Positions 18,735 through 29,862 of a DNA stretch of 64,000 nucleotides are shown in pieces. Source of the stretch: Closterium sp. NIES-65 (lineage: Eukaryota; Streptophyta; Zygnematophyceae; Desmidiales; Closteriaceae); the NCBI GenBank assembly GCA_948144175.1, contig CANXME010002010.1:2046001-2110000 (forward strand), written 5' to 3'. Positions within the stretch are counted from its first letter, which is position 1. Each line of letters starts with the position of its first letter. The notes beneath the pieces are model-generated. The model searched no databases, was not told where the DNA came from, and saw nothing but the letters and a program-made list of their open reading frames with translations. A program made the position numbers and the translations under genes.

Positions 18735-20105
18735 TTACTTGACGTGCTTGATTACTCCGCTGAGTTCGGAGCAGTGCTGATACTGCTGACGTGACAGTCG
18801 CTTCATCAGGAAGTCCGCTGCCATGTCACCTGTTGGGCAATAGGTCAATTCAACCCTGCCTTTGTCCACTTCATCCTTGATGAAGAAGTAACGCAGCGCA
18901 ATGTGCTTGGTGCGGTTGACGAAGCCAGGTTTGTTGGCGATGCGATCGCGCTTTGGTTGTCGCAATGAAGACGAAAGGTGGGCAAAGTTGGAATTTTCGC
19001 CTCCTGCAAAAGTTCCTACAAGTAGAGCCCTTCGCGAACTGCTGCCGTTGCTGCGATGAATTCCGCTTCGGCCAACGACAGGGCAATCAGCTCCTGTTTC
19101 TGAGAGTTCCACGAGATTGGTCCCGTTGGTTCGAGGCGGAACAGGAAGCCAGTCCTGGACCGTTGATTATCGGGGTATGCTGCGTATTAAGCGTCCATGT
19201 AGCCGATGAGGTTGAAGGATGGGGTGGGTACTGTTGAGTAGCATAGCCCAATCTTGGGCATTGAAATGAAAAACTGCTGCAAATCCAGAAGATTCTCAGC
19301 CATTGGTTTGCGAGAATACTGAGCTAACTGGCTCGCGATGTAGGAAAGGTCGGGCCTGCATGTGACGGATGCAAAAAGCAGACACCCCAACTGCTGCTGG
19401 TAATTCTGGATGCCAGCGGGGGATAGGGCTTTGTTGTTGGGTTTGTGGTTCGGTCCGGGAGTTCGGTAGGGAGTGGAGAGTGGTGCGGGAGAGATGTTGA
19501 AGTGCTTACCAAGCTCCTCTGCATACTTGGCCGCTGAGAGGTGAATCGCTTCCGGCGCGTAGGAGATGTTTCGGCCTAAGAACTGCTTCACCTCGTAGTT
19601 GCAAGTAATATCGACGCGCCCCGCCAGACGCTTCTCGAACTGCTCCAGTAGTTTGTTGCTTGACCCTGTGTAAAACAGGTCGTCGACGTAAACCGTGAGC
19701 AGGGTGTATTCGCCGCGGAAGTCACGGCGGTACATCCCAGGATCATGGGGCATTTGCTTGAACCCGATTTCAAGCAGAATGTTGTGCAGCTACTGCCAGA
19801 GCCTCGGTGCTTGTTTTATCCCGTAAAGGGATTTGCGCAGTTGGCACACGTGCAAGTCCCCTTCGCCGTATGTATGCGGCTGCTCCACGTAGATCACGGC
19901 GTCTACTAACGCATACAGGAATGCGTTCTTCACGTCTATCTGGCGGAGAGGCAGGTGTCTTGCGCCTGCAATTGCGAGCTGGATTCGGACAGAGGTGTGG
20001 TGGCTGACCGAAGCAAATATCTGGTTGAAGTCGATGCCATGCCTCTGGTTATAGCCACGCACCACCCAGCGCACCTTAAAACGCTTGATTGTTCCGTCCG
20101 CTACG
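18735..20105 (-). pseudogene. Element E: RT and RNase H (downstream part)
   Basis: Minus strand, right to left. The RT begins just after the F insertion with IKRFKVRWVVRGYNQRHG. Motif A IDVKNAFLYA, KSLYGIKQAPRLW, a stop near 19790, and TVYVDDLFYTGSS follow. RNase H ends with NRTKHIALRYFFIKDEV and AADFLMKRLS. Stops and a frame change near 19150 break it. Removing F and one CTACG copy joins HVKTV (right) to ADGTIKRF (left) in frame. The protein is a copia lineage distinct from A and C; the Osser-like group of green algae is one possible relative, from general resemblance only. Confidence 0.82.
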
Positions 20106-20345
20106 TGTCGGTATAGTAACACAATAGATAGTTAGGAGAATAGTTCGGCCTAGGCTTAGTAGCCTAGGCCAAGGAGGATCGAGTTGGTTGTGCCAAGGGT
20201 GTCGAGGGAATTTCGGGAAAAGTGTTGTGTTCACTATAGGTTTGCAATCACATATATGCAAGTGAACAAAGGTGCACCACCTAACACAGTTTGTAATAAC
20301 TACACTAACTACAGCTACAGGCATTTACAGATATAAACTCTGACA
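20106..20345 (-). repeat. 3' LTR of element F
   Basis: 240 bp. It contains a perfect 9 bp inverted repeat, GGCCTAGGC..GCCTAGGCC, separated by 6 bp near 20150, shared by the other LTR. About 2.5% divergent from 21415-21654. Confidence 0.92.
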
Positions 20346-21414
20346 CTCCCCCATAACTGCCTGCAGCAGGAGTTTGTGCAGAACACAACCTGCAGGGGTA
20401 CACAAATAGCAGCAGCAGCAGGCAGGTAGGTAGGTAGTACAGCAGCAAAGGTACAGCAAGAATTCCTGCTATCTCCTCACCCTCCCCCTCCCCCCCACAC
20501 TGCTGCAGAAGCAGCAGAGGGGGGAAGAGAGGAGAGATGGAGGGACGGCTGCTGGATGGTCTCACACCCGCCACTCCAGTGCCACTCCCCCAGCTCCCCC
20601 ACACCCTCACACCCTCCCCCCAGCGGCAACTGCAGCAGCGGGAAAGAAAGGAGGAGGAGGAGGGGAAGGGAAGTTGGTCTCACACCCGCCATCCCAATGC
20701 GACTCCCCCAGCTCCCCCACACCCTCACACCCTCCCCCCAGCGGCAGCTGCAGTAGTGGGAAAGAAAGGAGGAGGAGGAGGGGAAGGGAAGCATACCACC
20801 CATCACCCCAACACCCGCCACCCCCATACCCTCCCCCCCACGGCTGCAGGGAAACGAAGGAGGAGGGGGTGGGCGGGGAGAAAGCCGCAGAGCGGCTACA
20901 GTTGGTCGGCGCGGGTAGGTCAGGGCCGGCTGCAGGGAGTGCAGGCGCGGGGAGAGGTAGAGGCGGTTGCACCAAGTGCAGGAGCGAGGGTGACTGCTCC
21001 AAGGGCAGGCGCCGGGTGGTGCAGGGGCGGCTGCAGCAAGTGCAGGCGCGAGTGAGACACCGCCGAGTGTGCCAGGGGCGGGTACGCGGCGGCTCAGGTA
21101 GGTAGGTAGGTACTGCACCGTTGCACGCCACGGGGCGCACGACGGGCAGGGCACCGTCGCGTGCCACGGGGCGCACGACGGGCAGGGCACCGTCGTGTGC
21201 CACGGGGCGCGCGACGGGCAGTTCAGGTAGGTAGGTAGTTTAGTTCCCCGTCGCACGCCACGGGGCGCACGACGGGCAGGGTAGATGTCACTCGCCAACC
21301 GAGGGCGGGACATTAATGAAAATCGCTACGCGACCTAGGCGCGCGACCGGAAAAGAACTGCAGCGGAAGCATACGGCGGGCCCACAGGCCAGGACGAAAC
21401 TAGCTCTGATAGCA
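20346..21414 (-). repeat. Repeat-built interior of element F
   Basis: Two copies of a 118 bp unit lie at 20558-20793 (CTCCCCCAGCTCCCCCACAC core). Three head-to-tail 36 bp units start at 21127, 21163 and 21199, with a fourth copy at 21257 (core GCCACGGGGCGC). The 36 bp length keeps frame, and a 278-codon minus-strand frame (21313-20477) reads through it as a 12-residue repeat (PCPSCAPWHATV). I see no known domain, and an RNA role such as packaging is as likely as a protein. The frame's openness may simply follow from GC-rich repeats. Confidence 0.65.
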
Positions 21415-21654
21415 TGTCGGTATATTAACACAATAGGTAGTTAGGAGAATAGTTCGGCCTAGGCTTAGTAGCCTAGGCCAAGGAGGATCGAGCTGGTTGT
21501 GCCAAGGGTGTCGAGGGAATTTCGGGAAAAGTGTTGTGTTCACTATAGGTTTGCAATCACATATATGCAAGTGAACAAAGGTGCACCACCTAACACAATT
21601 TGTAATAACTACACTAACTACAGCTACAAGCAGTTACAGATATAAACTCTGACA
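21415..21654 (-). repeat. 5' LTR of element F
   Basis: 240 bp TG..CA repeat followed by the CTACG duplication. On the minus strand the adjacent interior reads TGCTATCAGAGC, one base from the plant initiator-Met primer site. Confidence 0.92.
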
Positions 21655-23528
21655 CTACGGTCTTCACATGGAAGACCCACTTTCCCGAAAGAACTCTTGC
21701 GCCTTTGATTGTTGCGCGGTCAACTAACACCCAGATGGCACGGGATTCGAGCACCTTAATTTCCGTATCCATTGCCTCATGCCACTTCTTGTTGTGTGGT
21801 CCAGTGAGGGCTTGGCGCGGGTTTCGTGGTTCGATGACACGTGGCGCCTTTGAGGTTGCGGTGCGCAGTCCAAGCAGATGCAACCCAGAGACGGTGCTGT
21901 CGTGGCGATGCTGCGGGATGACTTCCTGTACGTCTTCGTCATCGCTCTCTGGCTCAAGTGCTGGTGGAGCTGCGCCTCTGCGGCTTCCGCCTGTTCCGCC
22001 CATTCCTCCTCGAGAGGAATCGTCGTCGTCGTCGCTGTTGTGGCGACTACCTCTTGTGAACTCGCCCCTAGTGTTTTGCTCCAGGATTTTTGCGGCGGCT
22101 TCGTCCTCGGGCGATGCGTAGCTGTGCCCATTGTTCGCGTAGACGCGGTTCGCATTTGTCTCCTTGTTGTGGCGGAACTGCTCGAGGAAGAGGCGTTCGT
22201 AGAAAATCACGTCGCGAGCGTGGGCGGTCTTTTGACTGAGTAAGTCCAGCACGATCCACGCCTTGTGCTCTTGGCTGATGCTGAGGTGAATGCCCCAGCG
22301 CGCGCGGCTCGCGAATTTGCCGATGGTTGACGTAGGCGGGCGGTATTGCACCATGCATCCCCACACACGGAGCATGGATGTATCTCCCTTGGTCTCGGTC
22401 CACTTCATATGCGGGGACAGGTTGCCAGTGGTTGACAGCAGGTTGTGCACCCGCACAGCGTGGTGCATCGCGTAGGTCCAGTAGATCGGGGGCGGCTTCG
22501 ACTGCTTCATCAGCGCCCGCACCTTTGTCATAAGCGTGCCATTCGTCTGCTCAGCTACGCCCTGTTGCTGGTGCGTGTAGGGGAGAGAAACGTGGTGCTC
22601 AATCCCCTTTTGCGCCAGGAAATCCTGCATGTCCTTGCTCCTGAATTCCGCTGCGCCATTAGATTGCCAGACTTTTAGCTTCTCCCCAGACTGCCGCTGC
22701 GCGTGCGCCAGCCGGAGGCGAAATACCTTGTAAGCTCTGCTGCGCGATTCCACATTCACAGCCCACACATAGCGCGTTCCGGCGTCGATGAAGGTAAGCG
22801 TGTACATTTCGTCCTCGACTCCGCAGTGCCCTACGTTCAGGAAGTTACTGTACACCTTGTGAAGCTTAGGGTGATGGTTCATCCCTGGCTCGAGTAGCGG
22901 GAATGGCTGGTGGCTTGGTGCGGCTTCAGGGCAGATGGCGCAATTGCGCGGATGTGTCGCGCCTCTCACTTCGGTGCCATCTAGGCGCAGTAGCGCTCCT
23001 GGAGCGAAGACGCCTGCGTCGATGCAGTTTTTCAGTGTCGCGCGAGAAGGGTGGCCGAGGCGCTGGTGTGAGAGCGCATCGTCGACGCGGAACCCGGAGG
23101 TGCGCATGTAGCGCGCGCGAGCTTTTTCAATGTCTTCGTCAGGTACTGGGACAGGTTCTTCTGCTGCTTCATCTGCACCGTTGCCAGTGGTAAGCATAAG
23201 TGCCAAGAACTCTCTGTCGCGGATTTCGGAGAGAGGGATGTTGGTCCCTGGTACAGTTCCGGGTATAAAGGTGGCGTGGTTCGGGAGCAAGTCCGTAAAC
23301 GGTGCGGCGCGACGTCAATGGCTTCTTGCCCCAGTCGATGGTGTCCCAAGGGTTGCGATGCGGCGGAATGTCAGGGGGAGGTAATGCGATTTGAGCACGG
23401 TGTGGAGGGCAACCAAGGGGAACAGCTGCAAGTGTTGCCTTGGTTTCTTCTGCTCCCCCTTTTGTTCTTTGCGGGAAGCCTCCCAGCCGCCGGGATGAGT
23501 GCCCCAGCCGCTGGTTTCGCCGCCAGAT
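21655..23528 (-). pseudogene. Element E: pre-integrase, integrase and RT start
   Basis: A 558-codon minus-strand frame (21614-23290, its last codons lying in F) carries the pre-integrase region (LSHQRLGHPS with the following CxxC-like cluster) and the integrase core: TFIDAGTRYVW with the first Asp, VWQSNGAAEF where the second Asp should be, and QQGVAEQTNGT with the Glu. The expected Asp is Asn (likely GAT to AAT), which would inactivate the integrase. A DDDDD/Gly-Ser linker follows and RT begins with KWVFHVKTV. The element is cut at 23528 by D's LTR; its gag, protease and 5' LTR are not in the window. Confidence 0.83.
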
Positions 23529-23653
23529 TGTCAAACTTATTTGCTATAGTCTGTGTAGGCTGTAGCGGGCTAGACAATACGGGGTACAACATTTCTAGGT
23601 TTTCCTACTTGTACCCACGTCTTTCCTAGCTCATTCATTCCTCAATTCTCACA
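23529..23653 (+). repeat. 5' LTR and primer site of element D
   Basis: 125 bp, beginning TGTCAAAC like element A and ending TCTCACA. TGGTATAGAGC (23654-23664) follows as primer site. Contains the GGCTGTAGCGGG core of the family. Confidence 0.88.
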
Positions 23654-23664
23654 TGGTATAGAGC

Positions 23665-24665
23665 AAGTTCCCAAGTGGGAACTTCCTAGGGCCCACCACT
23701 GAACATCAATTTTTTTTTTCCTGCCCTGAGATCGAGTCGCCCCTGACCGAGGTGGGCCCTGTGTACCGCCCTCCCCTTAGCGACCCGTCACGCCGCCCTT
23801 AGCGGCCCCCCCTCTCTCACGGCCCCTCGCGACCCCGTCGTCGCCCCCTAGCCGCCCGTCACGCTGCCCTCAGCGGCCCCTCCTCCACGGCCCCGTCGCC
23901 ACCCTATCGCGCCCCCTGTCGCCGCCCTCTCGCGGCCCCGTCGCCGCCCTATCGCGGCCCCATCGCCTCCCTCTCGCGGCCCCGTCACCGCCGTTCGCGG
24001 CCCCGCCACCCGTCGCGGCCCTGCAGCTGCCCCTCGCGGCCTCGTCGCCGCCCTCTCGCGGCCACGTCGCCGCCCTCTAGCGCCCCCCAATGCCGCCCTC
24101 TTGCGGCCTCGTCGCCGCCCTTTCGCGTCTCCGTCGCCGCCCTCTTGCGGCCTTGTCGCCGCCCTCTCGCGGCCCCGTCGCCGCCCCCCCCCCCCCTTGT
24201 GGCCTCGTCGCCGCCCTCTTGCGGCCCCGTCACCCCCCCCCCCTCTTGCGGCCCCATCGCCGCCCTCTTGCGGCCCCGTTGCCGCCCTCTTCCGGCCTCG
24301 TCGCCACCCTCTTGCGGCCCCGTCGCCGTCCCGGCCCCTTCACTGCTGAGCCGCCAAGCAGCCGAGCCGCCGAGCAGCCAAGCCGCCAAGCACGCGAGGC
24401 GACGAGCTGCCCAGCAGCCGAGCCGCTGAAACCGCCAAGCTGCCGAGCCGCCCAGCAGCCGAGCCGCCGAGCCGCCCAGCAGCCGAGCCGCCGAGCCGCC
24501 CAGCAGTCGAGCCGCCGCGCCGCCCAGCAGTCGAGCCACCGAGGCCACCGTTGAGCGGCCACTGCCAAGCCGCTGCTACCGCGGTTGCTGCCCTGTTCCT
24601 TCCGGCGCGCCCCGACCCTACCCACCCGGACTGGTGAGAGCACTCCTTGCTAGACCGCTGCTGTC
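23665..24665 (+). repeat. GC-rich leader of element D
   Basis: No gene is seen. About 23760-24330 is an array of CGCCGCCCTCTCGCGGCCCCGT-type units (core CTCGCGGCCCCGT) and 24345-24550 an array of CCGCCCAGCAGCCGAG-type units. The second array matches the minus-strand leader arrays of B and H in unit type. Confidence 0.75.
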
Positions 24666-25860
24666 ATGGCTACCCCTAGTGTCCCTACCTTTGATGCTGA
24701 GGGTCATGCTATTGACTTCGAGGTCTGGGTCCATGACCTGCAGCTTTTCCTACAGTGCGATAGGGAAGACGGACTCTCATTGTTCGATCTCACCTCTGGT
24801 GCCTCTCGTGCCCCGCCTGGTGATGCTGACAGCACTGTTCACTCACAGTGGGCCACGCGCGATGCTGCTACCCGTCTTGCTGTGCGTCGCCACTTACCGA
24901 CCGCTGAGCGTGCACACTTAGTCAGTACAAGAGTGCTAAGACCTTGTACGATGCTGTAGTTGCACGCTACTCTTCCCCTGCCACTGCTGCTCTTAGCCGC
25001 CTCATACTGCCGTACCTGTTTCCTGACCTCGCCGCCTTTCCCACTATCGCTGACCTCGTTACGCACCTTCGCACTAGTGACAACCGCTACTGCGCTGCGC
25101 TTCCTGCTGAGTTCTGCGCCAAGAACCCCCCTCCCATGTACATCACCCTCTAGTACATAGTCACCTGGCTCCCTGACTCCCTTCGCTCGGTTTGGAACCA
25201 CTTCCTCTATGTTTGCCCCACCACACTCACCGTTGACCTCCTAAAGGAGCGCCTCCTGGTAGCTGAGAAGAGTATAGTCGCTGTAGGAGCCTCTCGAGGT
25301 GACTGCCTGCCCCTGTTTTTTAGGGGTGCTCCCCCTCCCCCCTTTTGCCCTTTGTTGCCTCTGCTGCTGCCGTCGAGTTCGTTGGCACCGAGTCGGTCGG
25401 CGCTACGTCTGCCCCTAGCAGGCGACGCCGCACCAGAAAGGGCAAGGGGAACAAGGGCGCTGGAAGGGCTGGCGGGGGCAGTGGAGGTGGAGGTGGAGGA
25501 GGCGGAGGGAGTGGGGGTGGTGGTGGGAGTGGTGGCGGGGGTGGGGGCTTCAGTGGTGGCGGGGGTGGGGGCTTCAGTGGTGGCGGTGGCGGCGGAGGCG
25601 GAGGCGGCGGTGGCGGTGGGAGCGGAGGAGGAGGCGGTGGCGGCCGTGATGGAGGTGGCGGCGGAGGAGGTGGAGCTATTCAGGGTGGCTCTGCGCAGCG
25701 GGGCGGCTTAGGTGGGGATTAGCGCCATCAGCAGCAACGCACTCGTGAGACCCCGTCCCCCCAGCAGCTTCGTGAGTGGTGCGCTGGGCGTCAGCGAGGT
25801 GGGGGTACTGGTCCCTGTACCTACGTCCTCCGTAACGGCGACCACGCCGGTGAAAATTGC
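24666..25860 (+). pseudogene. Element D gag
   Basis: Starts MATPSVPTFDAEGHAIDF. The frame is lost at about 24925, resumes in another frame (YDAVVARYSSPATAAL), and has a stop after MYITL at 25151. The Gly-rich tract is at 25440-25720. The Cys/His region reads CTYVLRNGDHAGENCGGLH then QRCF across 25820-25890, the longer form of the family knuckle (C-x13-C-x3-H-x4-C). Confidence 0.82.
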
Positions 25861-25866
25861 GGGGGC

Positions 25867-27030
25867 TTGCACTCCACCCAGCGATGCTTCGGCCGCCTGA
25901 CGGACGCTTGTAGTCACCAGTTCCCTGACGCCACTGAGATCCCTCTCTCGGGAGAGTTGTCTAGGGCGGGGATTGCTATCTTTGATCTTGACTATGATGC
26001 TATTCTTGCTGCTATGTATACTGTGTTTACTAGTGATGAGGGTGACTGTTACCTGTGTGTTCCGCCTGACCCGGGCATTGAGGCTGCTGCTCTAGGTGCT
26101 GGTGAGGCTGCTGCTCTTGGTGCTAGTGCGTCTGCTGCCCCAGGTGCTGGTGAGTCTGCTCTCTCAGGTACCACGTCGGCTCAAGCCTTACACACCTTCA
26201 CCCTTGACTTGGGTGCTTCCCGCTCCTTGTTTCGAGACCGCACCACAGTTACGCCGCTTAGTCGGCCGGTTGCGGTCTCCCTGGCGGACCCCTTTGGGGG
26301 TCCTGTCCTTGCTCGCTTCACCACTGTCTTACCATGCCCGGCAGCCCCCTCTGGCACCCTGTCAGGTCTCTACCTCCCCTCGTTCTCTACGAACTTGGTG
26401 AGCGGTGCTGATCTACAGGATCGGGGGGTTGACCAGTTCACTCCTGCGAGTCAGCGGGTGACCCACTCTACGTGCGCTCTGACGGGGCGACACTTGGCCA
26501 CGTTTACCCGTCGGCCGGGGTCGAGCCTGTACACACTGACTACTGAGTCTCCTCCGATTGCTGAGTCAGGTCAGGGAGCTGCGTTGAGTCAGGTGTTTGC
26601 TGTTGCGTCCAGGTCTGGTCCTGAGTCTGCTCCCTGCTCGTGTCGTCTCCTGTCCTACCAGACTCTCCTTTGGCACCACCGCCTTGGTCACCCCTCCCTG
26701 CCTCGTCTCCAAGACATGGCCTCCCGTGTCCTTGTCTCTGGTCTCCCCCGGTCCCTCCCTCCCCTCCCTCCACCAACAGGAAGTTACACCAACAGTTTGT
26801 CCGCGAGTTGTTTGCGGATAAGCTGTCCCCCCGTGCTGTTCCCTGCCTCTTCCTTGGCTCCTCCCCTGACGCACTTGGTTGGCAGTTTTACCACCCCACC
26901 TTGCGCCGTGTTTTGTCCTCCCAGGACGTCACCTTTGACAAGTCGGTGCCTTACTACCGTCTCTTCCCCTACCACACTGCGCCCCTCCCCCCGCCGCCGC
27001 TCTTCCTTGTGCCAGGTCCTCCCACGGTAG
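25867..27030 (+). pseudogene. Element D protease and pre-integrase, joined to a truncated integrase
   Basis: The frame carries the knuckle end (STQRCFGRLTDA), then FTLDLGASRSLF at the protease site (Leu in place of Ser of DSGAS, so probably inactive), then the LWHHRLGHPS motif. At about 26775 the sequence jumps to the integrase C-terminal region (FVRELFADKLSPRAVPC, in the neighbouring frame). All three integrase catalytic residues are lost, a deletion of roughly 240 codons. The junction carries ACCAACAG twice around GAAGTTAC. Confidence 0.85.
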
Positions 27031-29450
27031 ACCCTCTCCCCCCTCAGGGTCCTGCCCTGTCAAGTGTGTCCCCGGTAAACGCGATCGAGCCTGTCGAGGT
27101 AGCTGTTGACTCTGGTGCTCCTAGGGGCGCTGAGCCTGCGGGTGCTGAGTCTAGGGGTGCTGAGCCTACGGGTGCTGAGTCTGGGAGTGCGGAGCCTGGG
27201 GGTGCTGAGCCTGGGGGTGCTGAGTCTTGGGGTGCTCAGCTTGGGGGTGCGGAGCCTGGGGGTGCTGAGCCTGGGAGTACGGAGCCTGAGGGTGCGGAGC
27301 CTGGGGGTGCTGGGTCTGCTCGTGTGGCCTCTGGCGGTGCTTCGTCGAGTGGCTTGCCCGGCGCTGGAGCCGTGCTGTTGGAGCTGGAGGTACTACTGTT
27401 GCTGCTGGTCCTCGAGGTGCTCGCACTCGCGGTATTGGAGCTGGTGGGATTGGCGGTGCTGCTCGGGCTACTGGAGTTAGTCCTGTTGGAGGTATTGCTG
27501 GAGCTGGTGGCGGTACTGGAGGTGACGGTCCTACTGGAGTTGGTGCTGCTGGAGCTGGAGCTGCTGGGGGTGTTGGCACTGGTGGTGCTGCTAGTACTGG
27601 TGATTCTGAGGGTGTTGGAGTTGGCGCTATTGGAGTTGGAGGTGCTGCTGGCGTTGGTGCTGCCGGTGGGGGTAGTAGTTCTGTCCTTGGTGGTTCTGGA
27701 GGCGCTGCGCGGCCGAGGCCGTACTTCGTTCCGCTCCTTGAGCAGGTTCTTGGTCTCCCGCCCTCTCCTGGTCCTGCTCCTCCCTTAGAGTGTCCACAGC
27801 CTGTCCAGTCGCGGTTATAGTTACAGCCTGCCTCCCCCCTACCTGCTCCTTCTCCCTACACTAGTCCTACTGGAGGTCTTGCTGAGCGTCGTGAGCCTGC
27901 GCCTCGTCCTGCGTCGCCTGCTCGTGCTGCTCGCACTCGTAGTCGTGCTCTGCGTCTGCGTCCTCCTGTGGTCCAAGGCACACACCAGATGGCACTGTGT
28001 CCTTCACTGCTCCTCTGCGTGTCCCGTTGCAGTCTCCTCCAGAGTCGTCTCTTTGTTTCTTGCTGACTGGGAGTCTGACTCTCTTCGTGCTGCCAGTCCT
28101 ACTGTCACGCGTCTCCTGGCCACTATTCTCACTGACCCTTCCTTTGAGTCCACTGCTGCGTCTGCCTTAGTTGCTGAGCTTGTCGACTTTGCTGCTCGTT
28201 GTCGTCTAGACTACGCCACTAGTCTCATTGCTGATTCTGAGTCTGTCTATCCTCAGTCCGTCGAGGGTGAGTGTGCTCTTAGCAGGGACGTCCTTGAGAA
28301 CGGGCATGAGGAGTTCCAGTGTTTTGCTGCTGATTTGCCTCATCTCGTGTCCACGCTGATTGCCCCTGAGGGAGACCCAGATGCACCAGACATCCCGACT
28401 CCTCGATCGTACGCTGAGGCGATCGAGGGTCCCTACTCCTCATAGTGGCAGTCAGCCATGGACGCAGACATGGCTTCCTGGAAGTCCACAGGCACCTACG
28501 TCGACGAGGTTCCCCCACCTGGGGCGAACATCGTCAGTGGCATGTGGATTTTCAGGGTGAAGCGGCCGTCGGGTTCTCCGCTTGTCTTCAAGGCGCGTTA
28601 CGTGGCTCGAGGCTTCAGTTAGCGGCAGGGAGTTGACTACTTTCAGACCTTCTCTCCCACCCCGAAGATGACCACTCTTCGGCTGCTGCTGCACATAGCC
28701 GCTCAGCGCGACTACGAGCTTCACTCTCTTGACTTCAGCACTGCTTTCCTGCAGTGCAGCCTGCATGAGGAGATCTGGCTGCGCCGCCCACCTGGCTTCA
28801 CTGGGTCGTTTCCTCCTGGTACCCAGTGGAGCCTCCGGCGGCCAGTCTACGGTCTCCGCCAGGCGCCCCGTGAGTGGCACGACACACTGAGGACTACACT
28901 TGCGGCTCTTGGGTTTGCTCCTTCTACAACCGACCCGTCGCTGTTTCTGCGCACCGACACCTCTTTGCCGCCATTCTACATCCTCGTGTACGTCGACGAC
29001 TTGGTCTTTGCCACTGCTGACACTGCTAGACTCGCCCACGTGAAGTCCGAGCTGCAGAAGAGACACACGTGCACAGACCTGGGTGAACTGCGCAGCTACC
29101 TTGGCTTGCAGATCACCCGGGACAGAGCACAGTGCACCATTACCCTGACTCAGTCACACATGGTGCAGCAGGTCCTTCGGCTTCACGTACTCCTCGCCTC
29201 AGACCACTCCTCTTCCTACTCGCCACTCGTTCTCAGCTCTGCCTTCAGATGAGTCCGTAGAGCCGAGTGGCCCGTACCCAGAGCTTGTTGGCTGCCTCAT
29301 GTACCTGATGACCTGCACACGACCTGACCTAGCATACCCTCTTAGCATCTTGGCACGCTATGTTGCTCGTGGGAGACACCGACCAGAGCACATGGCTGCA
29401 GCGAAGAGGGTGTTGCGCTACTTGTGCAGTACGTCAGGCATGGGGCTAGT
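27031..29450 (+). pseudogene. Element D linker, RT and start of RNase H
   Basis: GGAE[PS] repeats are at 27110-27320, then an Ala/Gly-rich linker. RT starts near 28480 with two in-frame TAG stops at 28443 and 28620 where sister copies have CAG. Motif A LDFSTAFLQ keeps its Asp and YVDDLVFAT is present. An 8 bp deletion near 29178, between two CTT-containing repeats, shifts the frame. RNase H begins (RPDLAYPLSILARYV) and is cut at GMGLV by G's LTR. Confidence 0.83.
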
Positions 29451-29852
29451 TGTCACAGGATCGAATTCTCAATCGAAACTTGTTACTAAAACTGAATACA
29501 AGGCCTTTTTGTACTCCGAAAATATAAGGATAAACAAGATAAAACGAACCTTCGGGAACACACCCTTTCCGATATTACAATCACAAGTGCGCATAAGCAC
29601 GCAAGGCTATTGGCACTTGGGATTACGCCCAGATTACACCGTATACACCACTGTCGGCGCTGTCGGTGCCGTATAATAGGTATGTCGGTGGGAAAAGTAG
29701 GAAATAAGAGAAATAAATAGAAAGCACTAGAAAATAGAATAGTAGGCCGATTGAGATGAGATGAAGACCAAAATAAAGAGGAGAAAAGGGAGAATAGGAT
29801 AACGGAAAAATATAATAGTAAGAAATAATTATAACGGGGACGTCCTCTCACA
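29451..29852 (-). repeat. 3' LTR of element G
   Basis: 402 bp with TGTCACAG at the left and CTCTCACA at the right, so in element sense TGTGAGAG..CTGTGACA. The C-rich stretch just inside (CTTCCCCCCCTC) is the complement of the polypurine tract. The interior is AT-rich (29690-29830), unlike the copia leaders around it. No partner LTR is visible, so age cannot be estimated. Confidence 0.85.
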
Positions 29853-29862
29853 CTTCCCCCCC

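Larger units (their letters stand above)
20106..21654 (-). mobile_element. Element F: non-autonomous LTR retrotransposon (TRIM/LARD-like)
   Basis: Two 240 bp LTRs (20106-20345 and 21415-21654), TGTC..GACA, differ at about six sites and flank only 1069 bp. CTACG precedes (20101-20105) and follows (21655-21659). A polypurine complement (CTCCCCCATA) follows the left LTR and a primer-site complement (AGCTCTGATAGCA) precedes the right one, so it lies on the minus strand. It encodes no gag, protease, integrase or RT motif and must depend on enzymes from elsewhere. The interior is built of tandem repeats. Confidence 0.93.
23529..29450 (+). mobile_element. Element D: short-LTR copia, left part, decayed
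   Basis: It starts with a 125 bp LTR and ends where gypsy element G inserts in its RNase H (after CTAGT, 29446-29450). Gag, protease, a truncated integrase, linker and RT are present in copia order with stops and frameshifts. Its right end, including the 3' LTR, is not seen in the window. The candidate target duplication in E is CAGAT (23524-23528), not verifiable. Confidence 0.87.

Noticed and set aside
21127-21292. CRISPR-like regularly spaced repeats in F
   Set aside because: The 36 bp units are directly adjacent without spacers and lie within an LTR element of a eukaryote.
23760-24340. Possible CpG island or host promoter
   Set aside because: The GC-rich array sits between the D LTR/primer site and D gag, so it is the retrotransposon leader.
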